Positions 21,897 to 33,488 of a stretch of DNA of 64,000 nucleotides are shown one piece after another (positions within the stretch are counted from its first letter, which is position 1; each line of letters begins with the position of its first letter). The DNA comes from Dillenia suffruticosa (Eukaryota > Streptophyta > Magnoliopsida > Dilleniales > Dilleniaceae). The notes beneath the pieces are model-generated. The model saw only the letters and a program-made list of their open reading frames with translations, had not been told where the DNA came from and did not search any database. The stretch covers positions 14,464,001 to 14,528,000 of the forward strand of contig JAVTVX010000020.1 of the NCBI GenBank assembly GCA_033439265.1. Direction: 5' to 3'. Position numbers and translations under genes: made by a program.

Positions 21897-22260
21897 TTTA
21901 ATGAAGAAGACCAGTGGGTTTGGAAGTGGTGTTGATTGAGAGGGTGAAGAGGTGGTGGCGTTTGAGATGGAATTGGAGGTGAGGGCGAGGGCGAGCGTGG
22001 TGTCTCTGTTGTTTGTTTTGCTTCTGCCATGTTGGTTGCTTACTAACCGTTGATTTCGATTCAGGTCCGGAGGTTGCCATTCCCCTTGATAAGGACTCTG
22101 CTTCCCCGCTCCTTGGTGCATCTATTTTTCATTTTCTTTTATCCTGTTTTTTTTGTTTTTGGGACACACAAATTTTAGAAATAACTTTAGATTTAATTTG
22201 TCGTCCTATCTTATCTCCCAACCAGCGAGTTACCCCCACGTCCAGTTGCGGGTAACCACA
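21897..22260 (-). promoter_or_regulatory. 5' UTR and promoter side of the VTT gene
   Basis: Upstream of the chosen start the same frame is open to an ATG at 22121, but the encoded stretch is rich in Gln, Asn and Ser and looks like translated 5' UTR. I do not see a clear TATA box. Beyond 22260 the sequence turns strongly AT-rich. Confidence 0.4.
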
Positions 22261-23081
22261 ACACATATTTTTATACTTAATAATTATATATTTCAAATAA
22301 AATTATTATAAAAAAATAATTATAATAAAATAATTTAGTATCTGACTTTTAAATCATTTTTAAATTTATAGCCATGCTATATAATAATAATGATAACAAT
22401 AATAATAATTTTATTTTTTAGGCTTTACTTTTGAATTTCTCATCTTCTCCTTAACGGTGGATCATGAAAGAGGAAGATAAAGAAAATGGAAAAGAGAGAG
22501 AAAGTTAACTCATAGAAGATAAAGAAAGGAGACAAAATCGATTGTGAAGAGTGAGAAATTAATTAATGATCATAATAGTTATGACAGCAATACACATCTT
22601 TAATTGTCGTGATCCGATCGTTATTGTTTTATTATCATCCAAAAAAATAAATCTCTTGCCGATTTACTTGCCTTCTGTCTTCTCCCCTCTCTCTCTCTCT
22701 CTTCTTTTTTATGTTTTCATTCTCTCTAATTCCCACTAAATTTCTCACTTATACGAAGAGAGATTTATACTAATATTTTTGTTCGGGCATTTTTTAAGAT
22801 TAGATCATATTTTTCACTAATTTTATTATTTTATATGTTCAAAAGATTATGTAACGATGATATTCGATTTAATTATTAAAATATATAAATGAATTTTCAT
22901 ATTATTTATACATATATAACACTCTTTGATTCAATATAAATGACTTATACGTGTGTTTAAATAATGACATATACCGTACAAATAAGTCATGATTATATTG
23001 ATTTAAACCAAAAGTTCATAACTAATTAAACAAGATGGACAATTTATCATCTATAAACTATAGTTTGAAAGTCTCCTCTTA
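22261..23081. other. AT-rich intergenic
   Basis: Long A/T runs and a CT tract near 22685-22705. No open frame or known repeat that I can support. Confidence 0.5.
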
Positions 23082-23790
23082 ATCAAGAATGATTTACCTT
23101 GACCATCGGACGGAACTCAAACTCAATAGAAATTAATGCAAGTGGTTAACACTGAACACAATATATAGAATAATATGCTTAAATGTACCATTGAATAGAA
23201 ATCAGTACTCTATATCTATATGTAATTCATATATCCTTAATTTTAAAAATATATATAGATTAATATGTGAAATCAAAGTCATATATTTTGGTTTATCATA
23301 AGTAAGATTTATCATCAGTTAAAAGTTTTAAATATTGCATATGTAATATTAGTTAGTTGAGATATGTATACTAATTATGTTGGATATTGTCTATTAAGTT
23401 GTTTTATTTAATTGTCTAAAAATTAACTTTAGTGATATGATGTTAAATCATATTAAATGTTTTTAAAATTACTCTATCGTTCAATGGAAGAAACATTTGA
23501 CATTTTTGAATATATTTTTTTTGGTCAAAGGATTCAATACAATTAAATAATTAAGTATGTGATAATACATTTTATTTTCTTTGCCCTTAATTACAGGTGT
23601 TATATAGAGGGATAACATATAAAAATATATAGATCAAAGGAAAAATAAAAAATTATTTTTGTTGACTTATGTAAATAATATGATATTTATTTTAGAGTGT
23701 ATATTTAATTATTTAATGAAATTAATTACAATCACAATAATTTTAGTGTAGTTAATATTTAACTAATTATATTATAATTATTTTAGAGTC
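23082..23790. repeat. Dispersed repeat, solo-LTR-like, copy 1
   Basis: About 700 bp that aligns in the same direction with 53385-54085. Shared blocks are AAGAATGATTTACCTTGACC, ATTAGTTAGTTGAGATATG, TTTGCCCTTAATTA and GATAACATATA. Divergence is high (about 25-30% by eye). No coding content. It looks like an LTR, but no terminal TG/CA pair or target duplication is certain. Confidence 0.6.
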
Positions 23791-24395
23791 AAAAAATTAT
23801 TTTCAACCCTTCTCAGTCCTAAAACTCTGTTGATATTGATTACTTACTCGATATAACAATATCTTTGTTTTGATTAATTAGAAAAGAAGAAATAATGGAG
23901 TGGGAAAAAAATTAGGATTGGATTGTAATTTTCAGAAAGCACTACGACCAGTTTGTAATTTCATAAATTATTGTATTTTGATTTATGATTTTGAAAATTT
24001 TCTATTTTATTTTATAATTTTTAAAAGTTATCTATCCTGTTTAATAATTTTTTAAAGTTATTGATCCTATTTTATAATTTTGAAAATGTTTTGACTTTTT
24101 ATAATATTTGAAATTTTAATAGCTAGTTTTGTAATTTTTATAAAAATAACAAACCCTAAGTATTTTTTTTCTGTTTTCGTCTCTCTGATCTCTTTTTTGG
24201 GTTTAATTTTTCTATGTTCATCAAAATATAAAAACAATTAAGAAATTTGATAATTTCTTATTTGCACAAAAAAAAAATCAATTCCTTAATCGATCTACCT
24301 ATCAAGATTGAATATTATCAAGAGATCAGAATTAGACTATAAAAAAAAGATTTTGATTGGAAGTTATTTTCTCTCATAAGAGTTGTAGATTCATA
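23791..24395. other. AT-rich intergenic
   Basis: Contains three imperfect ~45-bp repeats of a TTTTATAATTTTTGAAAATT-type motif at about 23985-24095. Otherwise nothing recognised. Confidence 0.5.
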
Positions 24396-25132
24396 TGTCA
24401 TTAAGCCCGATGGCTAACAACCAAACAATGACCAAACAGTGTGTAGCTACTCAAGCCCAAACTTTAATGGGCCTGCTAGAATATGATTTAGCCCAGGAGA
24501 GGCCAAATGATCTCATAACCTCTCGACTTCTTGGTCTTTACCAAATCGACACTTATCACATATGAGCCGTTGTTATAAAGGAAAAAAAATATTTGGTGAA
24601 TTTAAATTTTTTCCCAATTTAATACGGCTTTATTGCAATATCTTTTAATTAAAAAGTAAATCTCCTGATAATTCAAATCTTCACATAATAATATGAACTT
24701 TCCTATCTTGAAACATTTCCGAATTTACAAAAAATCTGCCAACATAGTTTATGTAATCTCAGAAGATCTCATACAATCTTTTTACAAGACAAGTAGAGTT
24801 TTTATACCCATAAATACATACAGCATCCCTATGTGTGCCATATATATATATATATCAAACAAAAGTAATATATTAAGTACGCATCTCTTTCTCTCCCTCT
24901 ACACATTACACACAGAAACCACAGAAACTACATAAGGTACAAATTCTCTTAATCTTTCCTTCTAAAATCACTCTTTTTGCCTTAAGTTTTGGAGTCCCCT
25001 TCACTGGAGCCTCCTTCCATGGGTTTTTTTTGTAGGTACACCCATTGGAACTCTTACAATAAGTTCATCATTACCGGTTCTCCACTCAAGAAAGAAAAGT
25101 GATTTGCTGAGATTATTTTTTTGGCATTAACA
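24396..25132 (+). repeat. Tat-type gypsy, 5' LTR
   Basis: 737 bp from TGTCATTAAGCCCGATGG to GGCATTAACA. It matches the 3' LTR except for an extra ~125 bp at about 24568-24692, between two copies of ATATGA. Shared landmarks are GACCAAACAGTG, GTAGCTACTCAA, GATTTAGCCCA and the run TGTGCCATATATATATAT. Confidence 0.9.
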
Positions 25133-25133
25133 G

Positions 25134-25151
25134 ATTGGAGCCGTCCATAGG
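25134..25151 (+). other. Gypsy primer-binding site
   Basis: ATTGGAGCCGTCCATAGGAA lies one to three bases after the LTR. It is close to the TGGCGCCGTC... primer site usual in Tat elements, with a C-to-A change. Confidence 0.65.
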
Positions 25152-25249
25152 AACAACTAACTGATTAACCATAAAAGTGGTACACGCATTGTTTTTTCCA
25201 CCAATATACTATTGAAAAGAAGAAGACCAACCATCGGTTTCGATGATGA

Positions 25250-25840
25250 CGACTTGCAAGAGGTCGACCCAACTTGACATGACCTCCTTATCATTACAAC
25301 CAAAATAGGCTAATATGTTATGAAGAGAATTTTGGTCGATCAGGAGATAGAATACAAGCTCCTTTATTAGAATCCCTTGTCTTGAATGGGTTTCCAGCAA
25401 GCACACCTTTAACCCTCCGTTGACTCCTTGGAAGAATTTTCGAATGAACGACTATATTCCAAAGGTACTATCTCCCTTCCCATAACTTTGAGGATACTGC
25501 CTAGCGACATTCCACTTTGACCTCATTTAATATGGTTAACCTACCGTCTCCGTACAATGCCTAGAAGGTCGCCATGGCCAGAACAATCTAGAAGCACTGC
25601 CAAGCACAAAACATATGAAGGTTAAGCACTGCCAAGCACAAAACATATGAAGGTTACAACATTGGCTTGCGATCTTGACCTCTAGGACGTTTCCATATTA
25701 GAAGAGGAGAAAAAGAATTTAAGTGGAATTCAGGGACGACATCGACTAGTCCTCTAAGTCAGAACCTAGCGAAGAGATATGGAGATCAATATCACCAATA
25801 CCTAGGCTAGACTGTTCAATCAAGGACCGTCTACCAACCC
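25250..25840 (+). pseudogene. Gypsy gag/protease region, unreadable
   Basis: The ~0.6 kb between the primer site and the first RT block is far shorter than a normal gag plus protease (~2 kb). I find no CCHC knuckle and no D-T/S-G box. Most of gag and protease has been deleted. Confidence 0.5.
25592..25655 (+). repeat. Exact 32-bp tandem duplication
   Basis: AAGCACTGCCAAGCACAAAA and the following 12 bases occur twice in a row (25592-25623 and 25624-25655) with no difference. It lies in the decayed gag/protease part of the gypsy element. It must be more recent than the rest of the decay. Confidence 0.92.
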
Positions 25841-26770
25841 CCTTCAAGATACTCTAATCGAGTGCTTACGGTGGCATTCAGATGTCTTCGCATGGAAGCC
25901 TGAAGATATATTGGGAATACACCCTTCAGTGATCATGTACAAATTAACGGTAGATCCTCGTAGCAAACTTGTGAAGTCATGCTTGAATGATAGTGAGCGA
26001 TACAAAAAGAGATATAAAAGTTACTAATGGCAAACTTCATTCGAGAGGTAAAATATCTTGAATCGCTAACTAATATATTTATGGTAAAAAAAGCAAATGG
26101 TAAATGGAGATATGTGTCGACAATAAAACATGTCCAAAAGATGGCTACCCCCTTTTGAATACTGACAAACTCGTGGACAACTCATTAGGACACCAACTCC
26201 AGTATTTCATGGACATGTACTCCGATTATAACCAGATTCACATGGCCCTCGAAAATGAAAAAAAACATACTTTATTACGGAGTTCAACATATATTGTTAT
26301 AAGGTCATGCCATTCGGTTTGAAGAACACTCGAGTAACCTTCCAATAGTTGGTCAACAGAATTTTCAGTGAACAACCTGACAGGCATGTTGAAGCCTATG
26401 TGAATGACATACTCGTCAAAAGCACAAATCAGGAAGATCATGTAAAAGACCTGGAAGAAACATTACAAATACCAAAGCACTTCAACATGAAACTTAACCC
26501 TGCCAAGTGTACTTTTGGGATTGCTTTTGATAAGTTTCTAGGCTTCTTAATTACTAATCGAAAAATCGAGACCAACCTAGAGAAAATCCAATCCATTTGA
26601 GACATGTTTCCATCGAGAACTTTGAAGAAGATGCAACATCTTATCAAGAAGATTGCTGCCCTAAATCATTTCATATCAAATGTGAGAGAAAAATACAAAT
26701 CCTTCTTCGATGCCTTGAAGAAATCATAGAAATTCACATGGATGCCCAAATGTCATGCGGCTTTTGACAA
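25840..26770 (+). pseudogene. Gypsy reverse transcriptase
   Basis: Plus-strand pieces are RWHSDVFAWKPEDILGIHP, CYKVMPFGLKNTRVTFQ (26280-26345), then an 83-codon open part 26349-26600 with VEAYVNDILVKSTNQEDHVK and LNPAKCTFGI. The catalytic YVDD is YVND here, so one catalytic Asp is lost. At least nine stops precede it. Confidence 0.88.
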
Positions 26771-27750
26771 GCTCAAGGAATACCTCTTGTCACCACCCTT
26801 GCTCTCTCTGCCCATTTCTGATGAGAAACTCTATTTCCACTTATCTGAATCTAATCATGTTATTTGTCTGTACTTATAAGATAGGAGACTACTGCGTAGA
26901 AACTCGTATACTTTGTTATTCGGGTGCTTTAGGAATAAAAAATCAATTACAAGCCTATCGAGAAGGTAGTGTTTACTTTCGTTATAATTGCTCGACACCT
27001 TCAACCTTACTTCCAATACGATTGTAGTACTGACCAACCAACCTTTAAAGCCAATCTTGCAAAAGAGAGATACCTCGGGTTGCCTCACAAATAGAGCATC
27101 GAATTTGAAGAGTTCGATATTGAATACCAACCAAGACTTGCCATCAAAGGTAAGGCCTTGGTTGATTTCATTCTTGAATGCATTTTCCTAAACTCCATTG
27201 AGTCAACTACCGACAGCCTACTAGGGGCGTTCTTAGGCCCATCTTGGACATTAAACATAGACAACTCCTCCAACTCCTCAAGGAGTAGAGCAGGACTCAC
27301 CTTGGTGGGGCCCGAGGACTTCAAAGCTGAATACGCACTCTGTTTCATCTTTTAAACCACCAATTATCATGTTGAATATGAAGCGCCCCTGATCGGCCTA
27401 TGAATTGCTGCATTATTGATGCTTAGGACATTCGAGTCTTCATTGACAACCAACTTGTTGTCAGGCAGATCAAGGGAATATGTAATGCAAAGGAACTAAT
27501 TATGGTAAAATATCTCTCCAAGCTCCGGGAGATAATATCCAATTTCAATACGATCAATATACAACAAATCTCCAGATCCGAGAATGTTAGGATAGACACA
27601 CTCTCAAAGTTCGTGAGTTCGAAGTCCATATGTCAAGAGCCTCCAGTAATCGAGCATAGACGAGGCATGCAGATCATGGTCATCGATAGTCCACCAAGCC
27701 TGAAAGATTCAATTCTTGCCTATCTTCGAAATGACCAATTATCAGACTCC
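26760..27750 (+). pseudogene. Gypsy RNase H and archaeal-type second RNase H
   Basis: Decayed RNase H pieces follow FDKLKEYLLSPPLL near 26763. The second domain starts around 27230: SWTLNIDNSSNSSRSRAGLT, PEDFKAEYALCF, and later MVKYLSKLREIISNFNTINI, QQISRSENVRIDTLSKF (27502-27630). The D-x-SSN start and the R-x-EN-x-R-x-DTLSK end are typical of the archaeal-type RNase H of Tat elements. Frames are interrupted. Confidence 0.85.
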
Positions 27751-27899
27751 TAATAGGAAGCAATGAAAATCAAGCGCAAGGTCGTGTATTATGTTGTCAT
27801 CGATAGGGAACTCTATAAAAAAATCTTTTATTTAAGTGTCTGATACCAGAAGAAGGAGATTATGTTTTCTAGGAAATTCATGAAGGGATATGCAGTAAC

Positions 27900-28880
27900 C
27901 ATCTGGACACTCTGAGTCTAGCGAACAAGGTCTTATGACAAGGGTATTATTGGCCCACCATGACAATCGACGTGGAAATATACATTAGATGCTGCTACAA
28001 ATGCCAACGTTTTTCTTCGAATCCTCACCAACCTTCTTTCGAGCTCTATCCTCTTGTTAGCCTGGGTCATTTGCACAATGGGGGATGGACATACTGAGAC
28101 CACTCCTACAAGCAACTGGGCAATGAAAATTTCTTATTGTCGCCATTGATTACTTCACCAAGTGAGTGGAAACTGAACTTTTGACTCACATAACAACTGG
28201 CAAAATTCAAGCATTCGTCTGGACATCGATTATCACTAAATTCAGTCTAACCCATGTCCTTTTCACTGATACCAGAAGGTAGTTCAACAACAAGATCTTT
28301 AGGGAGTTCTGTAGCAAGCTCGAGATTCAGTGTCGTTTTACTTCTATTGCTTACCCACAAGCTAACAGCCTAGTTGAGATCACAAACTGAATGATTTTCC
28401 AATGACTTAAGACGGCCTTGAATAAAGTGAAGGGTCAATGGGAAGATGAACTTTGTCGAATCCTCTGGGCTCACCGAACCACCCCAAAATAGCTTTAGGA
28501 GAAACACCATTCAGCCTAATTAATGGTTATGAATTAGTACTGCCTATGGAGATAGGTATCCTCTCGCTTCATATAGAGCAGTATTAACCCAAGACTAACC
28601 AATCTACACTACATGAGAAATTGGATCTATTGTCGGAGTTTTGAGACATTACCCTTGCCCGGATGGCCGCCTACCAATAACGAATTGCCCGATATTGTAA
28701 CAAAAGGGTGAGTATTAAAACATTCAAGTCCGGAAATCTAGTCCTTTAGAAGGTGGAAGCAACTGGACAACCCGGCCAGATGAAAAGCTCACACCGAACT
28801 AGGAAGGCCCACACCAAATACGCTAGGTAGTTCAACCAGGAACTTACCACCCTTTTACCTAAACAGTTCCGCTATGCCCA
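27900..28880 (+). pseudogene. Gypsy integrase
   Basis: Plus-strand pieces: RCYKCQRF-like zinc-binding remains near 27990, then IVAIDYFTKWVE-type text at 28135-28175, NKIFREFCSKLEIQ near 28285-28330, and TPFSLINGYELVLPMEIG near 28508-28555, followed by KVEA near 28750. The order is that of a gypsy integrase. Several stops and shifts make it inactive. Confidence 0.8.
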
Positions 28881-29029
28881 GAACATGGAATTCAAATAAT
28901 TTATATATCTAATATCAGTAAATTTTATTATTCCTCCAAGCTTGATATATGTTACAAATTATTAGCAATAACATTATCTTTTTACATGGCAGTGACAAAT
29001 TAGGTTCCTACTCTCCCATTCTGTTGTGC

Positions 29030-29490
29030 ATAGATACAATGTTTTGGCTCGAATGCTATACCTAGGTTCTGTACCTATCCTTAGGCTTTATACGAAATCT
29101 AACTTCCAAGCTCTCAGCTCCCAATAATCTCTCGGCTCTACGCCCTATATAGGTTCCACACCAATCCTTAGCTTATATATGGGATCCAACTTCCAAGCGG
29201 GTGGCTCCCAATAATCTCTCTACTTAGCACCCTACCTGAATTCCACACTCATCCTTAGCCTCTTTAAGGGATTCAACTTCAAAGTAGCTAGCTCCCAACA
29301 ATCTCTCGACTCTATGCCCTACCTGGATTTCGCAACCATCCTTAGTCTCTATACGAAAACCAACTCTCAAGCGGGTGGCTCTTAATAATCTCTCAGCTCA
29401 ATCCCTTACATGGGTTCCATACCCATTCTTAATCTTTATACGGGATCTAACTCTTGAACGGGTGGCTTCTAACTATCTCTCGACTCATTC
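29030..29490 (+). repeat. 86-88-bp tandem repeats, five imperfect copies
   Basis: Each unit has the order GGTTCCACACC, CCTTAG, CTTTATACG, ATCTAACTTCCAAG, CGGGTGGCTCCCAATAATCT, CTCGACTC. Unit markers are at 29065, 29152, 29238, 29325 and 29413. The block lies between integrase and 3' LTR, the place where Tat/Ogre elements often carry satellite-like repeats. Confidence 0.9.
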
Positions 29491-30605
29491 TCGCAAACAC
29501 CACTCTTGGGCTCCCAATTTCCACATCTCTCAGGCGGTTGCCAATGATCTTTCACCACACATTTTCATATGGCCAAACAGGTAAACAAAGTTGTTCTTTG
29601 GCTCTAACATCCTAACTGGCCTACTCTGGCCTCATTACTTAAGTCAATATGTCAGTTACGAGTTTTGAGTACAAATTACTCCAGCTACATAGGACCAGAC
29701 ACTTCTCTCTTGACAACAACAAGATTGATAAGTAAGTAATAAAAATTTTATTTTAATGTCACATTACAATATATGTTTGAATATAACAAAGAGCTTGCAT
29801 TTACATATTAGAATAAAAATATGAAGAAAATTACATTACAAGAAAGTTGCGAAACTGAAAGGCATAACTCTATAGAGTGTGTCGATGAATGTCTTCGTCT
29901 TCCCAAGTAAACTAGCTCTTTTATCCCGGGCATCTTCCTTTTAATAAAGTGTTTGATACCTTCTTAGACAAATTCGTAGATGAACTCTACGAATCTCACA
30001 ATATTTGTCTAGCACCTAATAAGATATTAAAACTAAAAAAAACAGTTAGATGTTAAAGAGAAGTTGGAAGGATTTTGCAGCTCACCAAACTACATCCACA
30101 CTCTGGTAATTAAGCAGCGTAAGAGCAATAATGAGTTGCAAGAGTTCAGTCTGAACACTCCGGTACAAGACCATCATGACAGCAGCCTATGACTTGCCTA
30201 CTTGACAAGATGAAACTTTGTACTCATGGTTCCTTTACTGACTAGCCTTGTACCCACGGTTTTGGCTGCCATACCCCTTTTGTGCCCCAAACCCACAAAA
30301 AAATAGAGACACTTTCAAACCTTGAGCCCTCCTCAGAAGCATAGTCTTTTCTTTGACTCACTCCCCATGAGCAACCCCACATCTCACCACAATTTGTGAT
30401 ATGTATTTATATATAGTTGAATTGGAAGCTGTATCATCATAATCTCTTGAAAATCGAAGAACATTAGACATTTAATAAGCGCATTACACCTATTATATTT
30501 CCCATTACGACTTTCCTCTTAACCACAATACTTCGTGCCTTTTCGAGTCACCCAATTGCTGTAATATTAAATTTACTCCTAACATTATTTTCTCAAATTG
30601 ACATT

Positions 30606-30621
30606 AGGAGTGGGAAGCAAA
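30606..30621 (+). other. Gypsy polypurine tract
   Basis: AGGAGTGGGAAGCAAA, ending directly before the 3' LTR TG. Confidence 0.8.
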
Positions 30622-31224
30622 TGATAATACAGGACCCGACGGCCCATGACCAAACAGTGGCCAAATAGCTCGTAGCTACTCAAACCCAAACTCTAATAGG
30701 CAAGCTAAGTTATGATTTAGCCCAAGAAAGGCCAAACAATCTCTCGACCTCTTAACCTTTCGAGCTTTACTGAATTGACCCTCATCACATATGATAGGAA
30801 CTTTCCTATCTTGAAAGATCTCTAGATCTACAGAAACTCTACCAACATAGTTTCTATAATTTCGAAATATCTCATACAACATCTCAAGATAAGTAGGGTT
30901 TTTACACCCTTAAATATATACAATACAATCATATGTGCCATATATATATATATCAAACAGAAACAATATATTAGATACGCATCTCTCTCTTCCTCTACAC
31001 ATATTATACATAGACCATAGAGACTACATATGATAAAACTCTCTCAGTTTTTTCTTATAAAATCACTCTTTCTGATTTGAGTATTAGTATACCTTTCGCC
31101 AAAGCCTCCTTCGATGGATTTTTAGTAGGTACGCCCATCGAAACTCATATAACATGCTCATTATCATCGGTTCCCCACTAAAAAATGAATGACGGTCTGT
31201 TAAACTCATTTTTTGACATTAACA
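30622..31224 (+). repeat. Tat-type gypsy, 3' LTR
   Basis: 603 bp from TGATAATACAGGACCCGACGG to GACATTAACA. It lacks the ~125-bp segment present in the 5' LTR and shows a single ATATGA at that point. Confidence 0.9.
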
Positions 31225-32019
31225 AATTTGAACAAATCAAGAAAAAAATTTGATTGGTATTATTATTTCTTTGCATATTTTATTTTATTTGCAAAATTAA
31301 TATTTCATATTTATTTTAGTTTATTTTTCATGTTTCTTTTTTATATATGTTTACATTACATTTGTTTGATTAATGAATAAGATAGAAATTTAAAAGTATA
31401 TAAATTTTTTTTGAGAATATATATAATGCTAACAAGTGGTACCACAACTGGTTATTAGTAACATGTGATAATTTATTTTGATAATATATCTTGAGGGATA
31501 TTTTTATGAAAATAAAATATTTTTTAATTTAATTTTATTGCTGTTTCTTGAAACAATAGTAATGATATTTTTTATTTTAAAAAATATTAATTTGATATTG
31601 ATAATCCAATTTTAATACTTTTCTATTTTCTCTCCCTTGTTCCCCCAACTTTTCATCTCCTCTCCCTCTCCCTCCCTTTCTCGATTGTCTTTTCTTTCCA
31701 TCCATTTTGTTTTTTCCTCTTCTTTTTATTTCCTTTGACTCTATGCTATTTTTTTTATTTTTTTATTTTTGATTTCTTCTTTATATTTAATCAATTATCA
31801 AATATCAAAATTTTCATTCTCCAATTTTCTTCGATTAACTTCAAATTCGAAGAAAAGTCAATTATTTGTTTCATAAAAAGGTTGTGTCTTGAATTAAAAT
31901 TTTTTATTTTTAATATATTATGTTTGAATTATTTTTTATTGAAAAATTTAGATTTTTTAATATAGTTTTATAATTTATATTTGTTAATTAAACAAATATT
32001 TTATAATTTTTCACGCCTT
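31225..32019. other. AT-rich intergenic
   Basis: Very AT-rich with a CT-rich tract at 31625-31740. The 76-codon frame at 31735-31965 is Phe/Ile/Leu/Lys-rich and is not credible as a gene. Confidence 0.5.
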
Positions 32020-32755
32020 TGGTCTCTGGGTCTTAGCTCCGCCGCCGCCGCCTACACTTGCGGTAGATTGAAGCGGGACTCGAAAATCTGCGGCTCGTGC
32101 AGCCGCCGGCGACTGCAGTCGCCTTCGCAGAATGCTGCCAGTCCACCGACAACGTAATGGCGGCTACCCTGCGGTGGGGTGGTAGTCAGTCCGTAACCCC
32201 GGCCACCAACGATAGAAGCAGGGCGTGGTCATGCTGGGAAGCTACCGCGGTAGCTTCCCAGCATGATAAAAGCCACAGTCGCAGCCTAAGGGTTCCCTAT
32301 TGAATGCGGAAGCTCGGCCATGGGCGCCATGCGGCTGCAAGATTTCCGTTGTCCGATAGTAAAAGGGGCCATGGTTGAAGCCCCACAGTGGAATTAGCCC
32401 TAGCCATGGTCGCCTCTGTACCCGGCAAGGGAGAAAGGCTCTAGCACGAGCTTGCTCATGACTCAGGGCATCTCTTTGCCCGCTGTGCCACCCCCCGGAG
32501 GGACGAACGAGCCTTCAGCCGTCGCTGGGGGCCTGCGCTGTCAGATTGCTACCATATTTTGGCTGCCCGGAACCGCAGTCAGAAGACCTGGCCGGGTCAG
32601 AGGCCAGGTGGCTACTGACGCAGCCCCTGGGGTTAACTGAGTGGCTCGAGTGGCTATAGAGTTAATGGGGTGAATCAGCACCCCCGGCTGCTGAGTCAGT
32701 GCCTCAGGGTTCACTCCGTGTTGAGTCAGCAAATAAAAAAATAAAAAAATAAATT
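32020..32755 (+). mobile_element. GC-rich island with A/B-box-like head and A-rich tail
   Basis: About 735 bp of ~60% GC between flanks of ~20% GC, with sharp edges. The left end has TAGCTCCGCCG (32034) and GGGACTCGAAAATC (32075-32088), which resemble degenerate tRNA A and B boxes. The body is packed with short inverted repeats, including a 38-bp perfect palindrome. The right end is an AAATAAAAAAATAAAAAAAT tail. This suggests a retroposed, SINE-like insertion, but I cannot assign a family and see no clear target duplication. Open frames inside are short and unrecognised. Confidence 0.45.
32229..32266. repeat. 38-bp perfect palindrome
   Basis: TCATGCTGGGAAGCTACCG and its exact reverse complement meet with no spacer (centre CGCG at about 32247). 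It can form a 19-bp cruciform or hairpin. Confidence 0.97.
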
Positions 32756-32810
32756 TTAACTTTCCGTTGTGGTCGGCGTGGAATGTCATTTTAGTTTCTT
32801 TTAGTTATTG

Positions 32811-32848
<38 letters not shown>
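32811..32848. repeat. (TA)n microsatellite
   Basis: AATTATAT...ATATAATT, about 16 TA units, itself palindromic. Confidence 0.95.
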
Positions 32849-33488
32849 CAAGATGTTTAATTGTGTAAAGATTTATTATTTTATAATTTAATTTTGCATT
32901 TTGGTAAGAACATATGATCTTTATCCAAAATACACAATTTTACTAAAATTATTTATTTTAAATAATTAAAAAACCTATAATTGAATATTAAGTGGGTGCG
33001 AGATTTTATCTTAAAATCTTACGGCTTCCATTTCTTGTTTGTATTAATTAAGAGCAAGTGGAAGTTGGAGTTATTTAATTTAAATATAGTAAGAGAATTT
33101 AAATTAAAGTGAATGAAAATATTAATAGAAGTGGTAAGCTGACATCAAAGTTTCTCGCTATAGATTATTTTTTGGGAAGACAATATCTACCGACTAGTTG
33201 ATATTGGAATTTAAGATTAATTTTCTTCGGGAACCTCATATGGAATGGCATACACTTGACTTCTTACAAGAGCCTAGAATGAACAATCGATTATGTAAAA
33301 TTATTGGATAAATGCCGTATTATCTAGGTAGTAATATTTATTTAGATGAATATCTAATTTAAATTATTTACACATGATCATACGATGATGGACTGCTGTA
33401 ATGGATAGTTAAAACGTTGACACATAGTTAATAAATAGTTTTTGATATTATCTACTTATGGTAATAATACAAAAAGTTGATATTATCT
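32849..33488. other. AT-rich intergenic
   Basis: No supported gene. TTGATATTATCTAC occurs twice, near 33442 and 33478, with 23 bp between; the second copy touches the GC-rich element. Confidence 0.5.

Larger units (their letters stand above)
24396..31224 (+). mobile_element. Ty3/gypsy retrotransposon, Tat-type (degenerate)
   Basis: A 6.8-kb element with two LTRs, a TGG(C/A)GCCGTC-type primer-binding site, RT, RNase H, a second archaeal-type RNase H, integrase, a long non-coding 3' region with tandem repeats, and a polypurine tract. The second RNase H and the 3' tandem repeats are hallmarks of the Tat lineage (Ogre/Retand). All coding parts are full of stops. Confidence 0.9.

Noticed and set aside
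21897-22121. Longer VTT protein starting at 22121
   Set aside because: The extra 75 residues are polar and low complexity and would bury the transit peptide; I read them as 5' UTR.
29030-29490. CRISPR-like repeat array
   Set aside because: Units of 86-88 bp are contiguous and imperfect with no unique spacers, and the host is a plant.
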